From positions 248,001 to 312,000 of the forward strand of contig CAWGQE010000003.1 of the NCBI GenBank assembly GCA_963824705.1: a DNA stretch of 64,000 nucleotides, read 5' to 3'. The notes beneath the pieces were generated by a model. That model searched no databases. It was not told the DNA's origin and saw only the letters and a program-made list of their open reading frames with translations. Below, piece by piece: positions 19,644-26,663 of this stretch. How positions within the stretch are numbered: the stretch's first letter is position 1; the number at the start of each line of letters is the position of its first letter. The translations under genes were made by a program, and so were the position numbers. This stretch comes from VRUE01 sp963824705 (lineage in GTDB: Bacteria > Actinomycetota > Thermoleophilia > Solirubrobacterales > 70-9).

Positions 19644-20459
19644 TTACCTTGGGGTGGGCTGGACGAAACGTGCCTCTACTGGGGCGTGGTCGGAGAGACG
19701 GAGAGCTAGGCCGTCCTTGTCCAACTCGCGTCGCTCGGGGGGCCATTGGTGCGGCGCCTCGATCACCGTGAGCCTCCGCGCGAGGATGTGATCGATGGCG
19801 CCCGGCGCGGTCGGGGCGACGAGGCCGAAGCGCTCGCCCAGCTCGGCGAAGACCGCCGGGCTCTCCCGCGGTCGCAGGTTGAGGTCGCCCCCGAACAGCA
19901 ATGGTGCCTCGCCCGCCCAGTCGCACGCGGCCTCCGCGGCGCGCAGCACGTCCTCGGTGGCCAGTTCGGGTCGATCGTTGGTCGCGTGCAGATTGGCGAC
20001 GCAGAGGCCTGAGCCGGTGCGGGTGAAGGCCATCGCCCGCCGCTCGGGCTTGCCTTCGTGAATCGTCAGCTCGCGCCGCTCGGCGATCCCACCGTTTCTG
20101 ACCAGGGTGAGGTTCGAGCCGCCCTCGCCCGAGGCGATCAGGTCGGGGTTGAGTCGTGCGGCAAAACGACGGAGGGCGGCGAGCGAGTTGCGCGAGGTGA
20201 GCGCGCCGTGCGCTTCCGCCTCGCAGCCGTCCTCCAGCGCCCCCCAGTAACGCGGCGGGCACTCCTGCAGCAGCGCCACGTCCCACTCTGCTCCGGCCAG
20301 CACGCGGCGGAACTCGGGCAGCAGGTCGCGATTGACCTGGACATGGCTCTCGTTGCGCTCGGTCGCTCGCAGCAACCGCGAGCGCCAAGTGCGCAGCGCC
20401 GGGTCGGGTGGGAAGTCGCGCCCGTGGAAGAGGTTCCAGGAGATGGCGGTCAGTTCCAC
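19644..20459 (-). CDS. endonuclease/exonuclease/phosphatase family protein
   Basis: This 271-residue EEP-fold hydrolase has the metal and catalytic motifs TAISWNLFHGRD, WDVALLQECPP (Glu), VANLHATN, LLFGGDLNLRPRE (Asp/Asn), IDHIL and LSDHAPVEARF. It has no signal peptide, so it acts in the cytosol, unlike the secreted EEP at 8643. Substrate could be DNA or a phospholipid headgroup. It is divergent from argF with start codons 18 nt apart. Confidence 0.85.
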   Translation of the reverse strand: MELTAISWNLFHGRDFPPDPALRTWRSRLLRATERNESHVQVNRDLLPEFRRVLAGAEWDVALLQECPPRYWGALEDGCEAEAHGALTSRNSLAALRRFAARLNPDLIASGEGGSNLTLVRNGGIAERRELTIHEGKPERRAMAFTRTGSGLCVANLHATNDRPELATEDVLRAAEAACDWAGEAPLLFGGDLNLRPRESPAVFAELGERFGLVAPTAPGAIDHILARRLTVIEAPHQWPPERRELDKDGLALRLSDHAPVEARFVQPTPR

Positions 20460-20464
20460 GGTCG

Positions 20465-20470
20465 TAGTAT
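20465..20470 (+). promoter_or_regulatory. -10 element TAGTAT before argF (leaderless)
   Basis: TAGTAT lies 7 nt before the TTG start of argF and inside the 18-nt gap to the divergent EEP gene, so the argF mRNA is probably leaderless. Confidence 0.5.
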
Positions 20471-20477
20471 CCGCGGC

Positions 20478-21362
20478 TTGACCAAGCGCGACTTCCTCAC
20501 CGGCGAAGAGCTCGGGGCCTTCGAGCTATCCGAGTTGCTCGATCTCGCAGCCGAGCTGAAATCCGGCCGCGGGCAGAGGATGGGTAGCGAGGACCTGGCC
20601 GGGCGCAGCATCGCGCTTGTCTTCGAGAAGCCTTCCACCCGGACGCGGATCTCCTTCGAGGTCGGCGTCGCCGAGCTGGGAGCTACGCCGATCGTCCTGC
20701 GCGGCGACGAAATGCAGCTCTCCCGCGGCGAGTCGCCCGGCGACACCGGCCGCGTTCTGTCGCGCTACCTCGACGCGATCGTGATCCGCTCCGGCTCCCA
20801 CGAGGCAGTCGCCGAGCTGGCCGCCGGTGCCGAGGTTCCGGTCGTCAACGCGCTCACCCCGCTCCACCACCCCTGCCAGGCGCTCGCCGACCTGCTCACC
20901 CTGCGCGAGCGCTTCGGCGACCTGCACGGCCTGCGCCTCGCCTATGTCGGCGACGGCAACAACGTCGCCCGCTCGCTCGCGATCGCCTGCGAGCTGGCCG
21001 ATGTCGAGCTGATGGTCGCCGCCCCGCCGGGCTACCAGCTCGAGGAGGGGCACGGCGTCAAGCTGACCGAGGACCCGCGCCTCGCCGTCTCCGGCGCCGA
21101 CGCGATCTACACCGACGTCTGGGTCAGCATGGGGGACGAGGAGGAGGCGGAGCGCCGTCGTGCCGATCTCACCCCCTTCCGTGTCGACGCCGACCTGCTC
21201 GGCGCGGCCAAGGACAGCGCGGTCGTCCTGCACTGCCTGCCCGCCCACCCCGGCGAGGAGATCGCCGCCGACGTCCTCTACGGCCCACGCTCCGCCGTCT
21301 GGGATCAGGCCGAGAACCGCCTTCATACGCAGAAGGCGCTGCTGCGTACCCTGCTCTCCTGA
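20478..21362 (+). CDS. argF: ornithine carbamoyltransferase
   Basis: This makes citrulline from ornithine and carbamoyl phosphate in arginine synthesis. In the 294 residues are the carbamoyl-phosphate motif FEKPSTRTRISFE, the second motif HHPCQALADLLT, the ornithine-binding VWVSMGDEEE, and the catalytic VLHCLPAHPGEEI. I place the start at the TTG at 20478. The frame upstream runs inside the opposite EEP gene, and TKRDFLTGEEL matches the family's N-terminus. No other arg gene is nearby. The next gene (lgt) starts 1 nt after the stop. Confidence 0.95.
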   Translation: MTKRDFLTGEELGAFELSELLDLAAELKSGRGQRMGSEDLAGRSIALVFEKPSTRTRISFEVGVAELGATPIVLRGDEMQLSRGESPGDTGRVLSRYLDAIVIRSGSHEAVAELAAGAEVPVVNALTPLHHPCQALADLLTLRERFGDLHGLRLAYVGDGNNVARSLAIACELADVELMVAAPPGYQLEEGHGVKLTEDPRLAVSGADAIYTDVWVSMGDEEEAERRRADLTPFRVDADLLGAAKDSAVVLHCLPAHPGEEIAADVLYGPRSAVWDQAENRLHTQKALLRTLLS

Positions 21363-21363
21363 G

Positions 21364-22152
21364 ATGTACCCGGAGATCACCCTCGGCCCGCTGACCCTGC
21401 AGACCTTCGGCCTGATGTTCGCCCTCGCCTTCCTCGCCGCCGGGGCGTTGATCGCCAAGCGGCTGAAGGAGATCGGCAAGCCGGTCGACTGGGCATATGA
21501 GATCGGCTTCGCGGCCCTGATCGGCGGCGTCGTCGGCTCGCGCCTCTACTTCATCGTCCAGAACTACGACAGCGTCAAGGACGATCTGCTCGGCAACCTA
21601 TTCGGCGGCTCGGGACTGGTCTGGTACGGCGGCGCGATCGGCGGCGCGCTCGCCGTCCTCGCCTGGGCCTGGTACCGCGACTTCCTCCGTCTGACCCTGC
21701 TCGACCTGGTGGCGCCGGCGCTCGCGCTCGGCTACGCGATCGGCCGGATCGGCTGCCAGCTCTCCGGCGACGGCGACTACGGCAAGCCGTGGAACGGACC
21801 CTGGGCGATGTCCTATCCCGACGGCACCGTCCCCACCGATCGCACCGTCCACCCGACTCCGATCTACGAGACGCTGGCGATGGGGTTGGGTGCGTGGATG
21901 CTGTGGCAGCTGCGCGAACGCTTCCGCGCAGGGGTGCTGTTCGCGGCCTACCTCGTCTACGCCGGCACCGAGCGCTTTCTGGTCGAGTTCCTCAGGCGCA
22001 ACAGCGACGCCGCCCTCGGCCTGACCGGTCCCCAGCTCGAGAGCCTTGCAATGATGCTCGCTGGCGTTGTCTGGATCTGTGTGGTGAAGCAGCGACACGG
22101 GACCCTGTCTCGCGGAGCTGCTGTTAATCTTGCGCAAAATACTTTGAGGTAA
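21364..22152 (+). CDS. lgt: prolipoprotein diacylglyceryl transferase
   Basis: The enzyme moves diacylglycerol from phosphatidylglycerol to the lipobox Cys of prolipoproteins at the membrane. The 262 residues hold about seven transmembrane helices, with PLTLQTFGLMFALAF at the start, GGSGLVWYGGAIGG (catalytic loop), and the Lgt signature region GRIGCQLSGDGDYGKPW, then HPTPIYETLAMGL. The signature has the GCQLSGDGD variant rather than the commoner GNF.NGE. It follows argF by one base. Confidence 0.9.
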   Translation: MYPEITLGPLTLQTFGLMFALAFLAAGALIAKRLKEIGKPVDWAYEIGFAALIGGVVGSRLYFIVQNYDSVKDDLLGNLFGGSGLVWYGGAIGGALAVLAWAWYRDFLRLTLLDLVAPALALGYAIGRIGCQLSGDGDYGKPWNGPWAMSYPDGTVPTDRTVHPTPIYETLAMGLGAWMLWQLRERFRAGVLFAAYLVYAGTERFLVEFLRRNSDAALGLTGPQLESLAMMLAGVVWICVVKQRHGTLSRGAAVNLAQNTLR

Positions 22153-22170
22153 AAAAGGGAGGCGAGTGGA

Positions 22171-23016
22171 GTGGACGCAGTAGAGACCGGTAGCGGGGGT
22201 GTGTCAGACGCCGTGACTGTCGGCGAGCTGCTCGACACCGCGACGGCGACGATTGCGGCGGCGGGTTGCGAGGACCCGGCCGGCGACGCCGCGGCGCTTG
22301 TCGCCAACGCGCTCGGGATCAGCGTCGAGGAGCTGTCTCGCGACGGCTCCGGGGAGGCCTCGCCGGAGCTGGTAGCGGCGATCGAGGCGGCGGTTGCCCG
22401 CCGCGCCGACCACGAGCCGCTGGCCTACGTGCTCGAACGCGCCCCCTTCCGCGACCTCCAGATCCACGTCGACCCGCGCGTGCTCTGGCCGCGCCGCGAG
22501 ACCGAGCTGCTGGTCGAGGTCGGAACCGAACTGCCGCAGGGCGCCCGTGTGCACGAGGTCGGCACCGGCTCGGGCGCGATCGCCCTGGCGCTGCTCTCCG
22601 AGCGCCCGGACCTGCGCATCACCGCCTCGGACCTCTCGCCGGAAGCGGCGGAAGCCGCCCGCGAGAACGCCGAGCGCCTCGGCCTCGAGCTGGAGGTCAG
22701 CGTCGCCGAAGGCCTGCCCGACGGGCTCGAGGACGTCGACATGGTGATCGCCAACCTGCCCTACGTCACCGACGAGACGATCGACGAGCGCTCGCCGGAG
22801 ATCAAGCGCGAGCCGCGGATCGCCGTCACCGGCGCCTGCGGCGCCGACGGGCTAGGCGTTATCCGCGGCCTGATCGAGGAAACGCCGAGCGGCTGGAAGC
22901 TGGCGATGGAGCACGACACGCACCACGGGCCGGCGATGCGGGAGATGCTGGGCGAGGCGCGGACGCTGACCGACTACATGGGCGGCGAGCGCGTCACCGT
23001 TGGCGTCGCTCCCTGA
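22171..23016 (+). CDS. prmC: release factor glutamine methyltransferase PrmC
   Basis: PrmC methylates the Gln of the GGQ motif of peptide-release factors. The 281 residues contain an N-terminal helical domain, then RDLQIHVDPRVLWPRRETELL, the SAM motif VHEVGTGSGAIAL, and VIANLPYVTDE in place of the usual NPPY. A GTG start at 22171 follows AGGGAGG with good spacing; a GTG at 22201 is the alternative. Confidence 0.88.
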   Translation: MDAVETGSGGVSDAVTVGELLDTATATIAAAGCEDPAGDAAALVANALGISVEELSRDGSGEASPELVAAIEAAVARRADHEPLAYVLERAPFRDLQIHVDPRVLWPRRETELLVEVGTELPQGARVHEVGTGSGAIALALLSERPDLRITASDLSPEAAEAARENAERLGLELEVSVAEGLPDGLEDVDMVIANLPYVTDETIDERSPEIKREPRIAVTGACGADGLGVIRGLIEETPSGWKLAMEHDTHHGPAMREMLGEARTLTDYMGGERVTVGVAP

Positions 23017-23051
23017 GCGCGACTTTCGCGATCAGCTAATACGGTTGAGCC

Positions 23052-24566
23052 ATGGCTGACTCGACCACGCGCGCTGAGCCCGCTGCCGGCGACACCGAGG
23101 CCCAGCGCCTCGCAAAGGCCGAGCGCCTGCGGGCGGAAGGGATCGACCCCTATCCCTTCTCGTTTCCAGATCGAGACCGGATCGAAGACGTCCTCGCCGT
23201 GCACGACCCCACCGAGCTAGGGGAGGGCGAGCATCCCCAGCACACCTGCCGGATCGCCGGGCGCGTCGTCGGTGAGCGTGGCCACGGAAAGACGCTCTTC
23301 TTCGACGTTCGCGACCTGACCGGGACGATCCAGGCCTACGCGCGGGTCGACGCGCTCGGCCAGGAGGCGTTCGACCGGATCGAGGATCTCGACATCGGCG
23401 ACCTGGTCGGCGTCGACGGCCACCTGCACGTGACCAAGCGCGGTCAGCTGGCGGTGGCGGTGGCCGAGTGCACCCTGCTGGCCAAGGCGCTGCGCGACCC
23501 GCCGGACCTCTTCCACGGCATCTCCGACCCGGAGGTCCGTTACCGCCAGCGCGAGCTCGACCTGATGGCGAACGAGCGCTCGCGCGAGATCTTCCAGATG
23601 CGTGCCAAGGTCGTGAAGGCGATCCGCGATCACCTCGACGAACGCGACTACGTCGAGATGGAAACGCCGATCCTGCAGCGGATGACCGGCGGCGCCGCGG
23701 CGCGCCCGTTCAAAACCCACCACAACGCGCTCGACCGCCACCTCTTCCTGCGCATCGCGACCGAGCTGTATCTGAAGCGGGCGATCGTCGGCGGCTTCGA
23801 GAACGTCTACGAGCTGGGCAAGTTCTTCCGCAACGAGGGGATGTCGCCGCAGCACAACCCCGAGTTCACGATGCTCGAGTGGTTCGTCAGCGGCGTCGAC
23901 TACCACGGCGTGATGGACGTCGCGGAGGGGATCGTCTCCGACGTCGCCCAGCGGGTGCTCGGCACGACAAAGGTCGAGCGCGACGGCGAGACGATCGACC
24001 TGGCGCCGCCCTGGCCGCGGCTGCGGCTGCAGGACCTGCTGCTCGAGGAGACCGGCGTCGACATCACCAAGGCCAGCCGCGACGAGCTGGCCGAGATCGC
24101 CGGCGACGACGCCGAGCCCGACGATGACTGGGCGGCGCTGGTCGACACCCTGCAGGGCAAGCTGATCGAGCCGAAGCTGATCCAGCCGACCTTCATCATC
24201 GACCTGCCGCTGGCGATCTGGCCGCTGGTCAAGCCGGTGCCGGAGCACCCGCAGCTGCTGGCGGCGTCCTTCGACGGGATCGTCGCCGGGATGGAGATCA
24301 CCGGCGGAGGCACCGACGTCAACGACCCGATCGAACAGCGCCGCCACTTCGTCGAACAGCGCGAACGGCAGGAGTCGGGGGCGGAGGAGACGCCGCACGA
24401 GCACGACGAGGAGTTCGTGCGGGCGCTCGAATACGGGATGCTGACGGCGAGCGGCTCCGGGCTCGGCGTCGACCGCCTGATGATGATCCTCAGCGGCGCC
24501 AAGACCCTGCGCGACGTGATCCTCTTCCCCTCGATGCGCGAGGCACCCCCCGCCGACGGGCCTTAA
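23052..24566 (+). CDS. lysS: lysyl-tRNA synthetase (class II)
   Basis: The 504-residue enzyme charges tRNA-Lys. It has an OB-fold anticodon-binding domain (IAGRVVGERGHGKTLFFDVR), then the class II catalytic core with motif 2 FRNEGMSPQHNPEFTMLEW and motif 3 GSGLGVDRLMMIL. An AT-rich TAATAC hexamer sits 9 nt before the ATG, which suggests a very short leader. Confidence 0.96.
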   Translation: MADSTTRAEPAAGDTEAQRLAKAERLRAEGIDPYPFSFPDRDRIEDVLAVHDPTELGEGEHPQHTCRIAGRVVGERGHGKTLFFDVRDLTGTIQAYARVDALGQEAFDRIEDLDIGDLVGVDGHLHVTKRGQLAVAVAECTLLAKALRDPPDLFHGISDPEVRYRQRELDLMANERSREIFQMRAKVVKAIRDHLDERDYVEMETPILQRMTGGAAARPFKTHHNALDRHLFLRIATELYLKRAIVGGFENVYELGKFFRNEGMSPQHNPEFTMLEWFVSGVDYHGVMDVAEGIVSDVAQRVLGTTKVERDGETIDLAPPWPRLRLQDLLLEETGVDITKASRDELAEIAGDDAEPDDDWAALVDTLQGKLIEPKLIQPTFIIDLPLAIWPLVKPVPEHPQLLAASFDGIVAGMEITGGGTDVNDPIEQRRHFVEQRERQESGAEETPHEHDEEFVRALEYGMLTASGSGLGVDRLMMILSGAKTLRDVILFPSMREAPPADGP

Positions 24567-24605
24567 AGCGTCCTATTTGGTCTACTTTCAGGCCCATCGA
24601 CGCTT
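24566..24605. terminator. weak hairpin between convergent lysS and CDF transporter genes
   Basis: AAGCGTC (24566-24572) and GACGCTT (24599-24605) pair around a 26-nt loop and touch both stop codons. Confidence 0.35.
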
Positions 24606-25512
24606 AGTTCTCGATCTGGACGAGCCGCTTGGGCTCGTGCTCGACTTGCAGCGTCGTGTGGTGGATGCCGAACTCGCGCTCGATCAGCTCGGATAGCTCG
24701 AGGCGAGCGCGGTGGCAGTCGGCGTCGGACTCGACGGTGACGTGCGCCGAGAGCGCCGGGAACTCCGAGGTCACCTCCCAGACGTGCAGGTCGTGGACCT
24801 CGACGATGCCCGGCTGGGCGGCCATGAGTCCTCCGATCCGTTCCGGGTCGATGCCCTTGGGCGAGGCCTCGAGGAAGATCCGCCCCGATTCGCGCAGCAG
24901 GCCGGCGGCCGAGCGCAGCATCAGGCCGGCGACCAGCAGCGAGGCGATCGCGTCGGCCTGGTCGAAGCCGGTCAGCAAGATCACCGCGGCGGCGATCGCG
25001 GTGCCGACGAAGGCGTAGAGGTCGGTGAGCAGGTGCTGGAAGCTGCCCTCGACGTTGAGGCTCTGGCGGTTGGCCTTGGCGAGGGTGGCGGTCGCCGCCA
25101 GGTTGACGACGATCCCGGCCAGGGCGACGGCGAGGATCAGGCCGCCGTCGACGGCGGGGGGGTCGAAGAGGCGTCGCACGGCCTCGATCGCGATGATCGT
25201 CGCCAGCACCAGCAGCGTGATCCCGTTCGCCTGGGCGGAGAGGATCTCGACCCGTTTGAAGCCGAAGGTCATCTGGCCTTCGGCGGGGCGCTTGGCGAAA
25301 TGGATCGCGACGAGGGAGAGGCCGATCGCGGCGGCGTCGGTGAGCATGTGCGCCGCGTCGGAGAGCAGCGCCAGCGAGTTGGCGACGATCCCGGTCACCA
25401 CCTCGGCCGCCATGAAGCCGAGGATCAGGACGAGGGCGATCGTCAGCTTGCCACGGTCGGCGTCGGCGGAGGCGCCGTGGCTGTGGCCGGCGTGGGAGTG
25501 GGAGTGACTCAT
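24604..25512 (-). CDS. cation diffusion facilitator (CzcD-type metal exporter)
   Basis: This is a roughly 302-residue CDF transporter that exports Zn2+ or a similar metal by proton antiport. The N-terminus is a His-rich metal-binding tail (MSHSHSHAGHSHG). Six transmembrane helices follow, with the metal-site motifs SLALLSDAAHMLTDA and HLLTDLYAFVG, then the cytoplasmic C-terminal ferredoxin-like domain (VEVHDLHVWEVTSEFPALSA). I prefer the ATG at 25512 over one at 25524, because the second Met begins the typical His-rich N-terminus and a TACGAT hexamer sits just upstream. Confidence 0.92.
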   Translation of the reverse strand: MSHSHSHAGHSHGASADADRGKLTIALVLILGFMAAEVVTGIVANSLALLSDAAHMLTDAAAIGLSLVAIHFAKRPAEGQMTFGFKRVEILSAQANGITLLVLATIIAIEAVRRLFDPPAVDGGLILAVALAGIVVNLAATATLAKANRQSLNVEGSFQHLLTDLYAFVGTAIAAAVILLTGFDQADAIASLLVAGLMLRSAAGLLRESGRIFLEASPKGIDPERIGGLMAAQPGIVEVHDLHVWEVTSEFPALSAHVTVESDADCHRARLELSELIEREFGIHHTTLQVEHEPKRLVQIEN

Positions 25513-25544
25513 CGCCCCACCCATCGTAAGAGCCGCGCCGCGGT

Positions 25545-26300
25545 TCAGAAAGCCGCGTGGAGCATGCCGCCGTCGATCGGGATCACCGTGCCGGTGATGT
25601 AGGCGGCGCGATCGGAGCAGAGAAAGGCGACCAGGTCGCCGTACTCCTCGGGCCGGCCGAGGCGCCCCGTCGGCACGTCGCGCTGGGCGGCGGCCTCAGC
25701 AGCCTCGATCGAGCCGTAGTTGGAGGCCAGCCGCTCGGTGGCGAAGCGGCCGGTGGCGACGGTGTTGACGGTGATCCCGTCTGCGGCGACCTCGCGCGAG
25801 AGGGTCTTGAGGAAGCCGACCGCGGCCATGCGGTGGGCGTTGGAGAGGTTGAGGCCGGCGATCGGCTCGCGGGTCGAGCTGGAGCCGACGTTGACGACCC
25901 GGCCCCAGCCGCGTTCCTGCATGCCGGGGACGATCGCGCCGGCGAGCACGCGCGGGGCGAGGACGAGCGAGCGGTAGGCAAGCTGCCAGTCGTCGAGGTT
26001 GTGCATCAGCGAGGTGCCGAGGGGTGGGCCGCCGGTGTTGGTGACGAGGATGTCGAGCGGCCCCAGCGCTGCCTCGACCTCGGCTGGCAGCTCGGCGAGG
26101 CGGTCGAGGTCGGTCGCGTCGGCGACGAAGGGGCCGGCGTCTCCCTCGATCGTCGCGGCCGCCTCCTCGGCGCGCCCCTGCGAGCGGCTGGTGACCGCGA
26201 CCCGCGCGCCTTCACGGGCAAGCGCCGCGGCGATCCCCTGCCCGATCCCCTGGCTGGCCCCCATCACCAGCGCGACCCGCCCGTTCAGACCGAGGTCCAC
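25545..26300 (-). CDS. short-chain dehydrogenase/reductase (SDR)
   Basis: This is a classical SDR of about 251 residues: cofactor motif VMGASQGIGQGIA, VTNTGGPPLG (a GG variant of NNAG), the catalytic Ser in NVGSSSTREP, and a C-terminal AAYITGTVIPIDGGM. The usual YxxxK is altered (LNLSNAHRMAAVGFLK: His in place of the catalytic Tyr). Such 3-oxoacyl-reductase-like SDRs with altered catalytic residues are known, and the activity is uncertain. The start is GTG 26300 (DLGLNGRVALV); a TTG at 26312 is possible. Confidence 0.85.
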   Translation of the reverse strand: MDLGLNGRVALVMGASQGIGQGIAAALAREGARVAVTSRSQGRAEEAAATIEGDAGPFVADATDLDRLAELPAEVEAALGPLDILVTNTGGPPLGTSLMHNLDDWQLAYRSLVLAPRVLAGAIVPGMQERGWGRVVNVGSSSTREPIAGLNLSNAHRMAAVGFLKTLSREVAADGITVNTVATGRFATERLASNYGSIEAAEAAAQRDVPTGRLGRPEEYGDLVAFLCSDRAAYITGTVIPIDGGMLHAAF

Positions 26301-26351
26301 GCCCGCCGCCAATGCTCGAACTGCTTCACGCCGATAAAGTAACCGAGCAGG

Positions 26352-26447
26352 GCGCCCGTAGCTCAGTGGTCAACGGTCCCTTCACGGGGACCAAAGAGCG
26401 TCGGTCTTTCAAGCCGAAGGTCGCGAGTTCGATTCTCGTCGGGCGCA
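26352..26447 (+). tRNA. tRNA-Glu(UUC)-like gene with a hairpin inserted in the D-loop
   Basis: The acceptor stem GCGCCCG/CGGGCGC is perfect with discriminator A (26447). The anticodon arm TCGGT-CTTTCAA-GCCGA reads UUC (Glu). The T-arm is GCGAG-TTCGATT-CTCGT and the D-stem is GCTC/GAGC. The D-loop is 31 nt instead of 8-9. It contains GGTCCC-TTCACG-GGGACC, a perfect extra hairpin of about 22 nt, making the whole gene 96 nt. Without the insert the body is a normal tRNA. No CCA is encoded. Whether it is functional or processed is unclear. It marks the left edge of the lower-GC island. Confidence 0.6.
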
Positions 26448-26649
26448 TTCCAGGGAGTTCCAGGGAAGACCGGGCTCTTCCCACCTAGAGCCGAGAGCTC
26501 GGCTGGCGGCAAATCTACGTTCCGCGAGCCTCCAGGCGGTTCGTCTATGGCGAAACTTGTCGACCAGCTTCGCTAGCATGCCCATGGAACGCCCCGCTCC
26601 GGCGCCGAGCGCTGGGTTGGATATGCGGACAGTTACGTCAATCTATCGA

Positions 26650-26655
26650 TATAAC
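26650..26655 (+). promoter_or_regulatory. -10 element TATAAC before the helicase-nuclease gene
   Basis: TATAAC lies 8 nt before the ATG at 26664 in an AT-rich stretch that contrasts with the surrounding DNA. The 26448-26649 interval otherwise holds no gene I can support. Confidence 0.45.
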
Positions 26656-26663
26656 TATCTGCA

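Noticed and set aside
26352..26447. Selenocysteine tRNA (loop CTTCACG with UCA)
   Set aside because: The upstream hairpin gives no proper D-arm or long variable arm, whereas the UUC cloverleaf pairs all stems.
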